Below are positions 1 through 5,422 of a DNA stretch of 13,789 bases, piece by piece (positions within the stretch are counted from its first letter, which is position 1; each line of letters starts with the position of its first letter). A program made the translations under genes and the position numbers. The notes under the pieces are model-generated. The model made no database searches. It was not told the origin of the DNA and was given only the letters and a program-made list of their open reading frames with translations. This stretch comes from an uncultured Bacillota bacterium (lineage in GTDB: Bacteria; Bacillota; Clostridia; Peptostreptococcales; Anaerovoracaceae). The DNA lies in contig CAMNJK010000016.1 in the NCBI GenBank assembly GCA_946541435.1, forward strand, positions 1 to 13,789, in the 5' to 3' direction.

Positions 1-7
1 CGCCGAT

Positions 8-62
8 CAAGAACCAAGAAAACAAAGAAACAGGACAGAAACAGGAAAGAAGGAACAGAAAC
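8..62 (+). promoter_or_regulatory. T-free purine-rich leader with RBS of the aldehyde dehydrogenase
   Basis: The stretch before the first gene contains no T from base 8 up to the ATG at 63 and is dominated by A and G. The units ACAGGACAG and ACAGGAAAG recur in it, and GGAACAGGACAG follows again just inside the gene. Such RNA would be nearly free of secondary structure. AAGGA at 50-54 lies 8 nt before the ATG and serves as ribosome binding site. The promoter itself must lie outside the window. An unstructured leader of this kind is compatible with strong translation, but that is inference. Confidence 0.5.
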
Positions 63-1433
63 ATGGAACAGGACAGCAAGGCTTATATTGCCGGTTATAT
101 CGAGCGGGCGCGGAAGGCCCAGCAGGCGTTTGAGAAGATGAGTCAGGAGCAGGTGGACAAGGCGGTGCAGATCATCGGTCGCGTGGTATACGAGAACGCA
201 GAGTATCTGGCGCAGATCGCTGTGGAAGAGACCGGTATGGGCCGCGTGGAAGACAAGATCGCCAAGAACAAGCAGAAGGCGGGCATCGTCTGGAACAACC
301 TGCGGGGCAAGAAATCCCGGGGCATTCTGGAGACAGATGAAACCACAGGCATCACCACAGTGGCGAAGCCGGTGGGCGTCGTTGCGGCCATCACACCCTG
401 CACCAACCCCATCGTCACACCCATGAGCAATTCCATGTTTGCCCTCAAATGCGGCAACGCCATCATCATCACACCCCACCACAAATCCGTGCGCTGCAGC
501 ACCAAGACGGTGGAGATGATCAATGCTGAGCTGGCGGCCCAGGGTTATCCGGAGAACCTGATCCAGATCCTGGACCAGCATTCCAGAGAAAACACCCGCA
601 ACCTGATCTCCATGGCGGATGTGGTGGTGGCCACCGGCGGCGCCGGCATGGTGAACGCAGCCTACAGCTCCGGCCGTCCGGCTCTGGGCGTGGGCGCCGG
701 CAATGTCCAGTGCATCATCGATGAGGGATATGATTATAAGGAAGCAGTTCCCAAGATCATCAAAGGCCGGTCCTACGACTACGGCATCATCTGCTCCGCG
801 GAGCAGAGCGTCATCGCGCCGGAAGCGGACTTTGACAAGGTGATCGAAGAATTCCGCAAAGACGGGGCATATATCGTGGACACACCGGAGGAACTGGAGA
901 AGGTCCGCGGCGCTCTGTTCGAGGATGGCAAGACCAACCGCCATTCCGTGGGACAGTCCTGCCAGAAGGTGGCGGAGCTGGCCGGCATCGAGATCCCGGA
1001 GGACACATCCGTCATCGTCGCTGTGGCTGAGGGCACCGGCCTGACCGATTCCCTGGGCGGCGAGAAGATGGCGCCGGTCATCGCAGCTTATAAATACAAG
1101 GATCTGGATGACGCCATCCGGATCGCGGCGGAAAACCTGGAAAAAGACGGCAAGGGCCACAGTGTTTCCTTCCACACCAACAGCGAGGACCACATCGCCA
1201 AGGTGGCGGAATCCCTGTGCGTCTCCCGGTTCGTCATCAACCAGTGCAGCGCCAACAGCGCCGGCGGCAGCTACTTCAACGGCCTGAACCCCACCAACAC
1301 ACTGGGATGCGGCAGCTGGGGACACAACAGCATCAGTGAGAACCTGAACTACACCCACCTGATGAACGTCTCCCGGGTCGCTCGCTTCATGCCCAATAAC
1401 CCGGTTCCCACCGACGAGGAACTCTGGGGCTAA
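63..1433 (+). CDS. CoA-acylating aldehyde dehydrogenase (SucD/SauS-like)
   Basis: This 456-residue protein belongs to the CoA-acylating branch of the aldehyde dehydrogenase superfamily, which interconverts an aldehyde plus CoA and NAD(P)+ with an acyl-CoA. From memory its sequence follows the succinate-semialdehyde dehydrogenase SucD of Clostridium kluyveri over its whole length, with the same size and the same ending (EELWG against EEIWG). The nucleophile is predicted as Cys244 in YDYGIICSAEQSVIAP. The motifs ATGGAGMVNAAYSSGRPALG (190-209) and TLGCGSWGHNSISENL near the C-terminus are typical of the group. There is no N-terminal extension before the catalytic domain, so nothing suggests targeting to a microcompartment. 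Substrates in this family include acetaldehyde, succinate semialdehyde and sulfoacetaldehyde, and the sequence does not decide between them. The gene ends at a strong terminator. Any partner genes would lie upstream, outside the window. Confidence 0.9.
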   Translation: MEQDSKAYIAGYIERARKAQQAFEKMSQEQVDKAVQIIGRVVYENAEYLAQIAVEETGMGRVEDKIAKNKQKAGIVWNNLRGKKSRGILETDETTGITTVAKPVGVVAAITPCTNPIVTPMSNSMFALKCGNAIIITPHHKSVRCSTKTVEMINAELAAQGYPENLIQILDQHSRENTRNLISMADVVVATGGAGMVNAAYSSGRPALGVGAGNVQCIIDEGYDYKEAVPKIIKGRSYDYGIICSAEQSVIAPEADFDKVIEEFRKDGAYIVDTPEELEKVRGALFEDGKTNRHSVGQSCQKVAELAGIEIPEDTSVIVAVAEGTGLTDSLGGEKMAPVIAAYKYKDLDDAIRIAAENLEKDGKGHSVSFHTNSEDHIAKVAESLCVSRFVINQCSANSAGGSYFNGLNPTNTLGCGSWGHNSISENLNYTHLMNVSRVARFMPNNPVPTDEELWG

Positions 1434-1452
1434 GGCAGAAGACCGGGCCGGC

Positions 1453-1489
1453 CGCGGCACAGTCGACCGCAGCATAATACGCGGCACAG
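1453..1489 (+). repeat. Short direct repeat CGCGGCACAG in the intergenic region
   Basis: The 10-mer CGCGGCACAG occurs at 1453-1462 and again at 1480-1489, 27 bp apart, between the aldehyde dehydrogenase stop codon and its terminator. No gene is visible in this stretch. The role is unknown and the repeat may be chance in GC-rich sequence. Confidence 0.35.
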
Positions 1490-1513
1490 CAGTTCAATAA
1501 AGAGAAGATCCAC

Positions 1514-1551
1514 GATCGCCGTATCAGAGAGCATCTGATGCGGCGATTTTT
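1514..1551 (+). terminator. Intrinsic terminator after the aldehyde dehydrogenase gene
   Basis: A 14-bp stem pairs 1515-1528 (ATCGCCGTATCAGA) with 1534-1547 (TCTGATGCGGCGAT). It is perfect apart from one T-G wobble at 1522/1540. The loop is GAGCA, and five T follow on the + strand at 1547-1551. This is a classical Rho-independent terminator. It separates the dehydrogenase from the prepilin peptidase gene. The rest of the 188-nt gap holds a short repeat and the next promoter. Confidence 0.9.
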
Positions 1552-1586
1552 CATGGCCCGCCGGCATCCGGCAGCAAAGTCCGCCA

Positions 1587-1615
1587 TTGCATCAAAAGGA
1601 AAATAATGGTATACT
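1587..1615 (+). promoter_or_regulatory. Extended -10 promoter, leaderless type, for prepilin peptidase
   Basis: TTGCAT (1587-1592) and TATACT (1610-1615) are separated by 17 bp. The -10 box is preceded by TG plus one base (1607-1609), which makes an extended -10. The ATG at 1622 begins 7 nt after the last base of the -10 box, where transcription normally starts. The nearest Shine-Dalgarno-like run (AGGA, 1597-1600) is 21 nt from the ATG, too far to act. The transcript is therefore predicted to begin at or next to the start codon. Confidence 0.65.
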
Positions 1616-1621
1616 CGGACC

Positions 1622-2371
1622 ATGACAGCGATCCTGATAAAATCCATCGCCGCGGTGGTTCTCGGTTTTCTGGCCGGGCAGGCGGCGGTGTACATCTTCA
1701 ATAAAATGCCGGCGTCCTGGCTCTGCGACTACGGGCAGACGCCGCCGCCGGAACTGGCGGATCCGCACATCCAGCGGGTCAAAGGCTGGCCCTGGCGCTG
1801 GATCTACAGCGGCGGCCTGGCCTGCCTTTGCGTGCGGCTGGTGTTCGCGGAGATCCACCATCCGCCGGGAGGCTTCTACGGACTGCCGGAGGAACAGATC
1901 CAGCTGCTGAGCCAGTGCCAGTTCGCCCTGGCGGGGCTGCTGGCCTGCTGGGCCATGCTGATCCTGGGACTGGCGGACCTGAAATACCAGATCCTGCCGG
2001 ACCAGTTCGTGATCATGCTGGGGCTGGCGGGGCTGGGATTCGCCCCCTTCCACGAGGCTCTGCGGGAGCCCCTGGGCGGGATGGCCATCGGCGGCGGCGT
2101 CATGCTCATGGTGGCGCTCCTGGGGGCGGCGGCCTTCGGGCGGGAGGTCATGGGCTTCGGCGATGTGAAGCTCTGCGCGGCCATGGGGCTGGGGCTGGGC
2201 GTCAAAGGGATCATCTTCGTGCTGGCGGCGGCGTCCCTGCTCAGCGGGGTTTACGCAGCCCAGGGCCTGGCCCGCCGCAGATTCCGCAGGGATGAAATGA
2301 AGCCCCTGGGACCCTGGCTGACCGGTGCCGGAATATTTTACATTTTCATTCTATGGCCGATGATGGTATAA
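1622..2371 (+). CDS. Prepilin peptidase (type IV leader peptidase, family A24)
   Basis: This 249-residue polytopic membrane protein belongs to the aspartic peptidases that cleave leader peptides of type IV pilins and related pseudopilins. The two catalytic aspartates are predicted as Asp119 in ADLKYQILPD and Asp181 in the family signature GFGD (178-181, followed by VKLCAAMG). The stretch KPLGPWLTGAG near 227-237 matches the usual (I/K)PFGPFL region. About six or seven hydrophobic segments are visible, starting at residues 4-25. The N-terminal methyltransferase-type region is degenerate: only Cys35 is left after FNKMP, where bifunctional PilD enzymes carry four zinc-binding cysteines. It probably processes but does not N-methylate its substrate. 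No pilin or secretion genes are nearby, so its substrate is elsewhere. No ribosome binding site precedes the ATG, which sits at a leaderless position after an extended -10. Confidence 0.88.
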   Translation: MTAILIKSIAAVVLGFLAGQAAVYIFNKMPASWLCDYGQTPPPELADPHIQRVKGWPWRWIYSGGLACLCVRLVFAEIHHPPGGFYGLPEEQIQLLSQCQFALAGLLACWAMLILGLADLKYQILPDQFVIMLGLAGLGFAPFHEALREPLGGMAIGGGVMLMVALLGAAAFGREVMGFGDVKLCAAMGLGLGVKGIIFVLAAASLLSGVYAAQGLARRRFRRDEMKPLGPWLTGAGIFYIFILWPMMV

Positions 2372-2372
2372 T
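2343..2372 (+). promoter_or_regulatory. Extended -10 promoter, leaderless type, for truA
   Basis: TATAAT at 2367-2372 is a perfect -10 box with an upstream TG (2364-2365) and overlaps the TAA stop codon of the prepilin peptidase gene. The truA ATG at 2379 starts 7 nt after the box, the same geometry as the preceding gene. The -35 is weak: TTTTCA at 18 bp spacing, or TTTCAT at 17 bp, the latter one base different from the TTGCAT upstream. There is no Shine-Dalgarno before the ATG. Confidence 0.65.
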
Positions 2373-2378
2373 ATTTAG

Positions 2379-3236
2379 ATGAAAAATATCCTCCTCACAA
2401 TCGCATACGACGGGTCCCGGTTCCACGGCTGGCAGAGGCAGCCAAGCGCTGTCACAGTCCAGGGATTCCTGGAACAGACCATGTCGCGGCTCTTTCGCAG
2501 GGAGATCCGCCTGGAGGGGACCAGCCGCACCGACGCGGGCGTTCATGCCCTGGGGCAGCGGGCCACCATGCGGACGGATATCGGGATCCCCACGGACCGG
2601 CTGGCCAGGGTGGTCAACAACGCCCTTTGCGGCAGGGAGGAAGGTTCCTACGCGGTGTCACCGGTGAGGATCCTGCGGGCGGAGGAAAAACCCGAGGGCT
2701 TTCACGCCAGGTTCGACGCGTCCGGCAAGAAATACATTTACCGGATGAGCCCGGCCCGACCGGACGTATTCCGGCGGAATTACGTGTATTTCACAGCGCA
2801 AAAGCAGGCCGGGGCAGGGCTGGACATCTCCGCCATGCAGCAGGCGGCGGAGGCCTTGAAAGGGACCCACGATTTCAAAAGCTTCGAGAGCGCCGGCGGC
2901 AATCCGCGGCTGACCACCGTGCGGACCATATTCGATGCCCGGGTGATCCCGGCGGCGGAGGCCCTGGAGAAGGGATCTGCATCCCGGCTGGGACTGCAGC
3001 CGGACGAGGTCCTGTTCGAGGTCAGCGGGGACGGATTCCTGTACAACATGGTCAGGATCATCACTGGGACCCTGGTGGAGATCGGACAGGGAAAAAGGGC
3101 TCCGGAGGAAATGAAAGAAATGATCGAGGCGGCGGACCGGACAGTGGCCGGACATACCGCGCCGCCCTACGGCTTATATTTAGCGGAGGTTTACTATGGA
3201 GAGAAGACCCATGGACAGCAGACCCAGCTGGGATGA
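2379..3236 (+). CDS. truA: tRNA pseudouridine synthase A
   Basis: TruA converts uridines 38-40 in the anticodon arm of many tRNAs to pseudouridine. The 285-residue protein begins [19 protein letters not shown], the usual TruA start. The catalytic aspartate is Asp52 in [14 protein letters not shown]. Other family blocks are [15 protein letters not shown] (108-122), THDFKSFE (163-170) and [20 protein letters not shown] near 217-236. It is longer than most TruA proteins. The extra length includes about 20 residues at roughly 189-208, before the conserved [14 protein letters not shown] strand, and a polar C-terminal tail that overlaps the next gene by 41 nt. The gene starts 7 nt after the stop of the prepilin peptidase gene and appears to have its own leaderless-type promoter inside that junction. 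Confidence 0.95.
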   Translation: MKNILLTIAYDGSRFHGWQRQPSAVTVQGFLEQTMSRLFRREIRLEGTSRTDAGVHALGQRATMRTDIGIPTDRLARVVNNALCGREEGSYAVSPVRILRAEEKPEGFHARFDASGKKYIYRMSPARPDVFRRNYVYFTAQKQAGAGLDISAMQQAAEALKGTHDFKSFESAGGNPRLTTVRTIFDARVIPAAEALEKGSASRLGLQPDEVLFEVSGDGFLYNMVRIITGTLVEIGQGKRAPEEMKEMIEAADRTVAGHTAPPYGLYLAEVYYGEKTHGQQTQLG

Positions 3237-3669
3237 GTATTTCATGGATTTTGCCGTGCTGACGGCCAAACGGTCCACTTGCCTGCGGCGGCAGGTGGGC
3301 GCGGTCATCGTCCAGGACCGGCATGTGATCGCCACCGGATACAACGGCGCGCCGCGGGGTCTGGAGCACTGCGCGGAGCGGGGCGGCTGCCTGCGGGAGC
3401 AGCTGGGCGTTCCCTCCGGCGAGCGGCATGAGCTGTGCAGGGCCCTCCATGCGGAACAGAACGCCATCATTCAGGCGGCAACGCTGGGACACAGCATCGA
3501 AGGCGCCGCCATTTACATCACGCATCAGCCCTGTGTGATCTGCGCGAAGATGATCATCAACGCGGGGATCGAGCGGATCGTGGTAAAGGAAGGATACCCC
3601 GATGAGCTTTCGGTCCAGATCCTGCGGGAAGCGGGTCTGAAGATCGTCATGCTGGGGGAAAAGGAATAA
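3196..3669 (+). CDS. comEB: dCMP deaminase (ComEB-like)
   Basis: This is a zinc-dependent deoxycytidylate deaminase of 157 residues, converting dCMP to dUMP for thymidylate synthesis. The zinc and catalytic motif is HAEQNAI with His85 and Glu87. The second zinc half is PCVICAK with Cys113 and Cys116. The inserted segment with HCAERGGC (58-65) and the block [12 protein letters not shown] (44-55) are typical of dCMP deaminases rather than free cytidine deaminases. The start at 3196 is chosen because GGAGG at 3185-3189 lies 6 nt upstream. A second ATG at 3211 would shorten the protein by five residues. The gene overlaps the end of truA by 41 nt in another frame, which implies translation from the same message. 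The symbol follows the Bacillus naming and says nothing about competence here. Confidence 0.92.
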   Translation: MERRPMDSRPSWDEYFMDFAVLTAKRSTCLRRQVGAVIVQDRHVIATGYNGAPRGLEHCAERGGCLREQLGVPSGERHELCRALHAEQNAIIQAATLGHSIEGAAIYITHQPCVICAKMIINAGIERIVVKEGYPDELSVQILREAGLKIVMLGEKE

Positions 3670-3676
3670 AAGCTTT

Positions 3677-4792
3677 ATGACAGCTATCAGTTTACAGGTG
3701 TGGGGTCCGATGATCCTGGCCGCGCTGGTCACAGCGGCCATGACGCCTCTGGCGGTATGGTTCGCGCCCAAGATCGGCGCCATGGACATCCCCAAGGACG
3801 CCCGCCGGGTTCACAGCAAGCCCATGCCCCGGTTCGGGGGCGCGGCGATATATGTTGGGATGATGGTTTCCCTGGCGGTGTTCACACTGCACGGGCGGGG
3901 CGTGGTGCCGATCATGATCGGCTGCACCCTGATCTATATCCTCGGACTCATCGATGATCTGACGGAGATGAAACCCATCGTGAAGCTCATCGGGCAGATC
4001 GCGGCTGCCACGGTGGTTTTTGCATTGGGTGTCAGGATCACCTTTGTGAAGATCACCTTCATCAAACTTCTGTTTACCAGCGGCCATCCCCTTCTGTTCG
4101 GCAACGTCATCGACTATGTGGTGACGGTGCTGTGGCTGGTGGCCATCACCAACGCGGTCAATCTGATCGACGGACTGGACGGGCTGGCGGCCGGCATCGC
4201 GGCCATTTCCGCCCTCTGCATCGCCTATGTTGCTTATATCCACGGCTATGAACTGCCCACCATGCTGATGATGGCGGTGGCAGGATCAGCCCTGGGATTT
4301 TTACCGTATAACTTCCATCCCGCCAAGATCTTCATGGGAGACGGCGGCTCCCAGCTGCTGGGCTTTGCCATAGCAGCCTTCTCCGTACAGGGCACCGTCA
4401 AGGGGGCCACCATCATGGTGGTGCTGCTGCCGGCCCTGGTGCTGGGACTTCCCATCTTCGATACCCTCATGGCTATCATCCGCCGTACCGCGCGGCATCA
4501 GTCCATCAGCACAGCGGACAAGGAGCATCTCCATCATAAGATCATGAAGGCCGGCTTCGGCCAGCGGCGCGCAGTTCTTCTCATGTACAGCGTCAGCGGG
4601 ATCATGGGCATCGTGGCTGTACTCTACAGCCGGGGCCTGTTCGTAGAGCTGATCGGCCTGCTGGGGATCGCGGCCATGATCGTGGGCGTTATCCTGACGG
4701 ATACCGGCAAGAACAACATCAGTCTCAAGGGCCGCCGGATCATCAAGGAAGATCTGGGGGACGAGAAACCGGGCCGCCGCCGCAGGAAGTAA
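3677..4792 (+). CDS. Undecaprenyl-phosphate GlcNAc-1-phosphate transferase (WecA/TagO family)
   Basis: This 371-residue integral membrane enzyme belongs to the MraY/WecA/TagO family, which transfers a sugar-1-phosphate from a UDP-sugar (typically UDP-GlcNAc) to undecaprenyl phosphate. That is the first step of teichoic acid, capsule or other cell-wall glycan synthesis. Visible signatures are the Asp-Asp pair at 93-94 (LIDDLTE), AVNLIDGLDGLAAG (160-173), the loop NFHPAKIFMGDGGSQLLGF (212-230) and the HLHH motif at 284-287, which favours WecA/TagO over MraY. About ten hydrophobic segments are seen. The C-terminus is a charged tail ending in arginines and lysine. AAGGA at 3661-3665 precedes the ATG by 11 nt, and only 7 nt separate it from the dCMP deaminase stop, so the two are co-transcribed. 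The exact glycan pathway cannot be told from this window. Confidence 0.92.
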   Translation: MTAISLQVWGPMILAALVTAAMTPLAVWFAPKIGAMDIPKDARRVHSKPMPRFGGAAIYVGMMVSLAVFTLHGRGVVPIMIGCTLIYILGLIDDLTEMKPIVKLIGQIAAATVVFALGVRITFVKITFIKLLFTSGHPLLFGNVIDYVVTVLWLVAITNAVNLIDGLDGLAAGIAAISALCIAYVAYIHGYELPTMLMMAVAGSALGFLPYNFHPAKIFMGDGGSQLLGFAIAAFSVQGTVKGATIMVVLLPALVLGLPIFDTLMAIIRRTARHQSISTADKEHLHHKIMKAGFGQRRAVLLMYSVSGIMGIVAVLYSRGLFVELIGLLGIAAMIVGVILTDTGKNNISLKGRRIIKEDLGDEKPGRRRRK

Positions 4793-4800
4793 TGCGGGAT

Positions 4801-4815
4801 CGGCCAGCTTTTGCA
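4801..4815 (+). repeat. Repeat copy 1, CGGCCAGCTTTTGCA
   Basis: This 15-mer lies just after the stop codon of the sugar-phosphate transferase and occurs identically at 7413-7427. An inverted copy lies inside ntpE at 8369-8386 and a near copy inside truA at 2798-2814. ATGC at 4792-4795 can pair with GCAT at 4813-4816, a weak hairpin. Confidence 0.5.
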
Positions 4816-4853
4816 TCTTAATCAGGCAAATCGATAAAGCAAGTCTAAATGTT

Positions 4854-4875
4854 CTGTTAATTAATTTTTTAACAG
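4854..4875. promoter_or_regulatory. AT-rich palindrome abutting the V-ATPase promoter
   Basis: CTGTTAA (4854-4860) and its inverse TTAACAG (4869-4875) flank an 8-bp AT spacer. The right arm ends exactly where the -35 box (4876-4881) begins. This position suits a repressor or activator site. It is a poor terminator candidate because the stem is short and AT-rich and no T run follows it. No regulator gene is visible in the window. Confidence 0.4.
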
Positions 4876-4904
4876 TTGAATTCCGAAGAACCCAGTCGTA
4901 TAAT
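4876..4904 (+). promoter_or_regulatory. Sigma-70-type promoter of the V-ATPase operon
   Basis: TTGAAT (4876-4881) and TATAAT (4899-4904) are separated by exactly 17 bp in the most AT-rich part of the window, upstream of the nine V-ATPase genes. Transcription would start near 4911 and give a leader of about 185 nt before the ntpF start at 5096. No comparably good promoter is seen inside the operon. Confidence 0.75.
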
Positions 4905-4910
4905 AAAATT

Positions 4911-5095
4911 GATTAATATCAGCCTTTTCTTGAATTTGAGTTTTTTATTCATCGATCTGATATATTTGATAGTTTGATTCATCTATGACTGGTTGTGATA
5001 GGGGACTGGAATCAACAGCACAGGCTGATGCCGCCGGACCGAAAGCAGCGATACGCTTGGTCCCGCGGTATATCATAGCAAGGGAGGTGACGTTA
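4911..5095 (+). promoter_or_regulatory. Structured 5' leader of the V-ATPase operon with strong hairpin
   Basis: The leader begins AT-rich, with ATTCATC repeated at 4947-4953 and 4977-4983, and ATATCAG (4916-4922) able to pair with CTGATAT (4957-4963). It ends in a strong GC-rich hairpin at 5028-5071. CCGCCGGACC (5031-5040) pairs with GGTCCCGCGG (5059-5068) with one C-C mismatch. Inside it AAGC (5043-5046) pairs with GCTT (5055-5058) around the loop AGCGATAC. There is no T run after the hairpin, so it is not an intrinsic terminator. GGAGG of ntpF follows 11 nt later. It may be a regulatory or mRNA-stabilising element. I do not recognise a known riboswitch class. The region is open in the ntpF frame from an ATG at 4985, but that ATG has no ribosome binding site and the extension does not resemble the family. 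Confidence 0.55.
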
Positions 5096-5422
5096 TTGTT
5101 CATTGATGAACTCACCAGGATCCAGGAAACGGAGGCGAAGGCGGATCAGATGGTTCGCGACGCCAGATCCGGTTCCAAACGGACTCTGGAAGAAGCCAGG
5201 ACTCAGGCACAGAAGATCCTGACGGACGCAGAAGGAAGGGCCAAGGAAATCTACGATGGATTCATTTCCGAAGGCGAGAAGATCTCGGCCAAGGAATATG
5301 ATGAGTTCATGAAGAAGACACAGGCCGACAGTGATGCGATGATAGCGAAAGCTGCCGCAAAGAAGCAGCAGGCTGTAGACCTCATCGCGGAAAGGATCGT
5401 GAATACAAGTGTCAATCGTTAA
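5096..5422 (+). CDS. ntpF: V-type ATPase peripheral stalk subunit (NtpF, G/H-type)
   Basis: This small protein forms, with subunit E, the coiled-coil peripheral stalk that holds the V-ATPase head against rotation. It begins (M)FIDELTRIQETEAKADQMV, is 108 residues long, and is rich in Glu, Lys, Ala and Gln throughout, as expected of a single long helix. The start is taken as the TTG at 5096 because GGAGG at 5083-5087, within AGGGAGGTGA, lies 8 nt upstream. The only ATG in frame, at 4985, lacks a ribosome binding site and would add 37 unrelated residues. The gene is first in an operon with the E. hirae order F-I-K-E-C-G-A-B-D, which supports the assignment of this otherwise weakly conserved protein. 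Its end overlaps the start of ntpI by 14 nt. Confidence 0.82.
   Translation: MFIDELTRIQETEAKADQMVRDARSGSKRTLEEARTQAQKILTDAEGRAKEIYDGFISEGEKISAKEYDEFMKKTQADSDAMIAKAAAKKQQAVDLIAERIVNTSVNR

Noticed and set aside
4854..4880. Terminator for the sugar-phosphate transferase gene
   Set aside because: The only stem there is 7 bp, AT-rich, has its T residues in the loop rather than after the stem, and overlaps a promoter. A regulatory palindrome fits better. No clear terminator is seen after 4792.
4985..5095. N-terminal extension of ntpF from the ATG at 4985, or a separate leader peptide
   Set aside because: There is no ribosome binding site before this ATG, the frame has no stop before ntpF, the sequence overlaps the strong leader hairpin, and the residues do not resemble the family.
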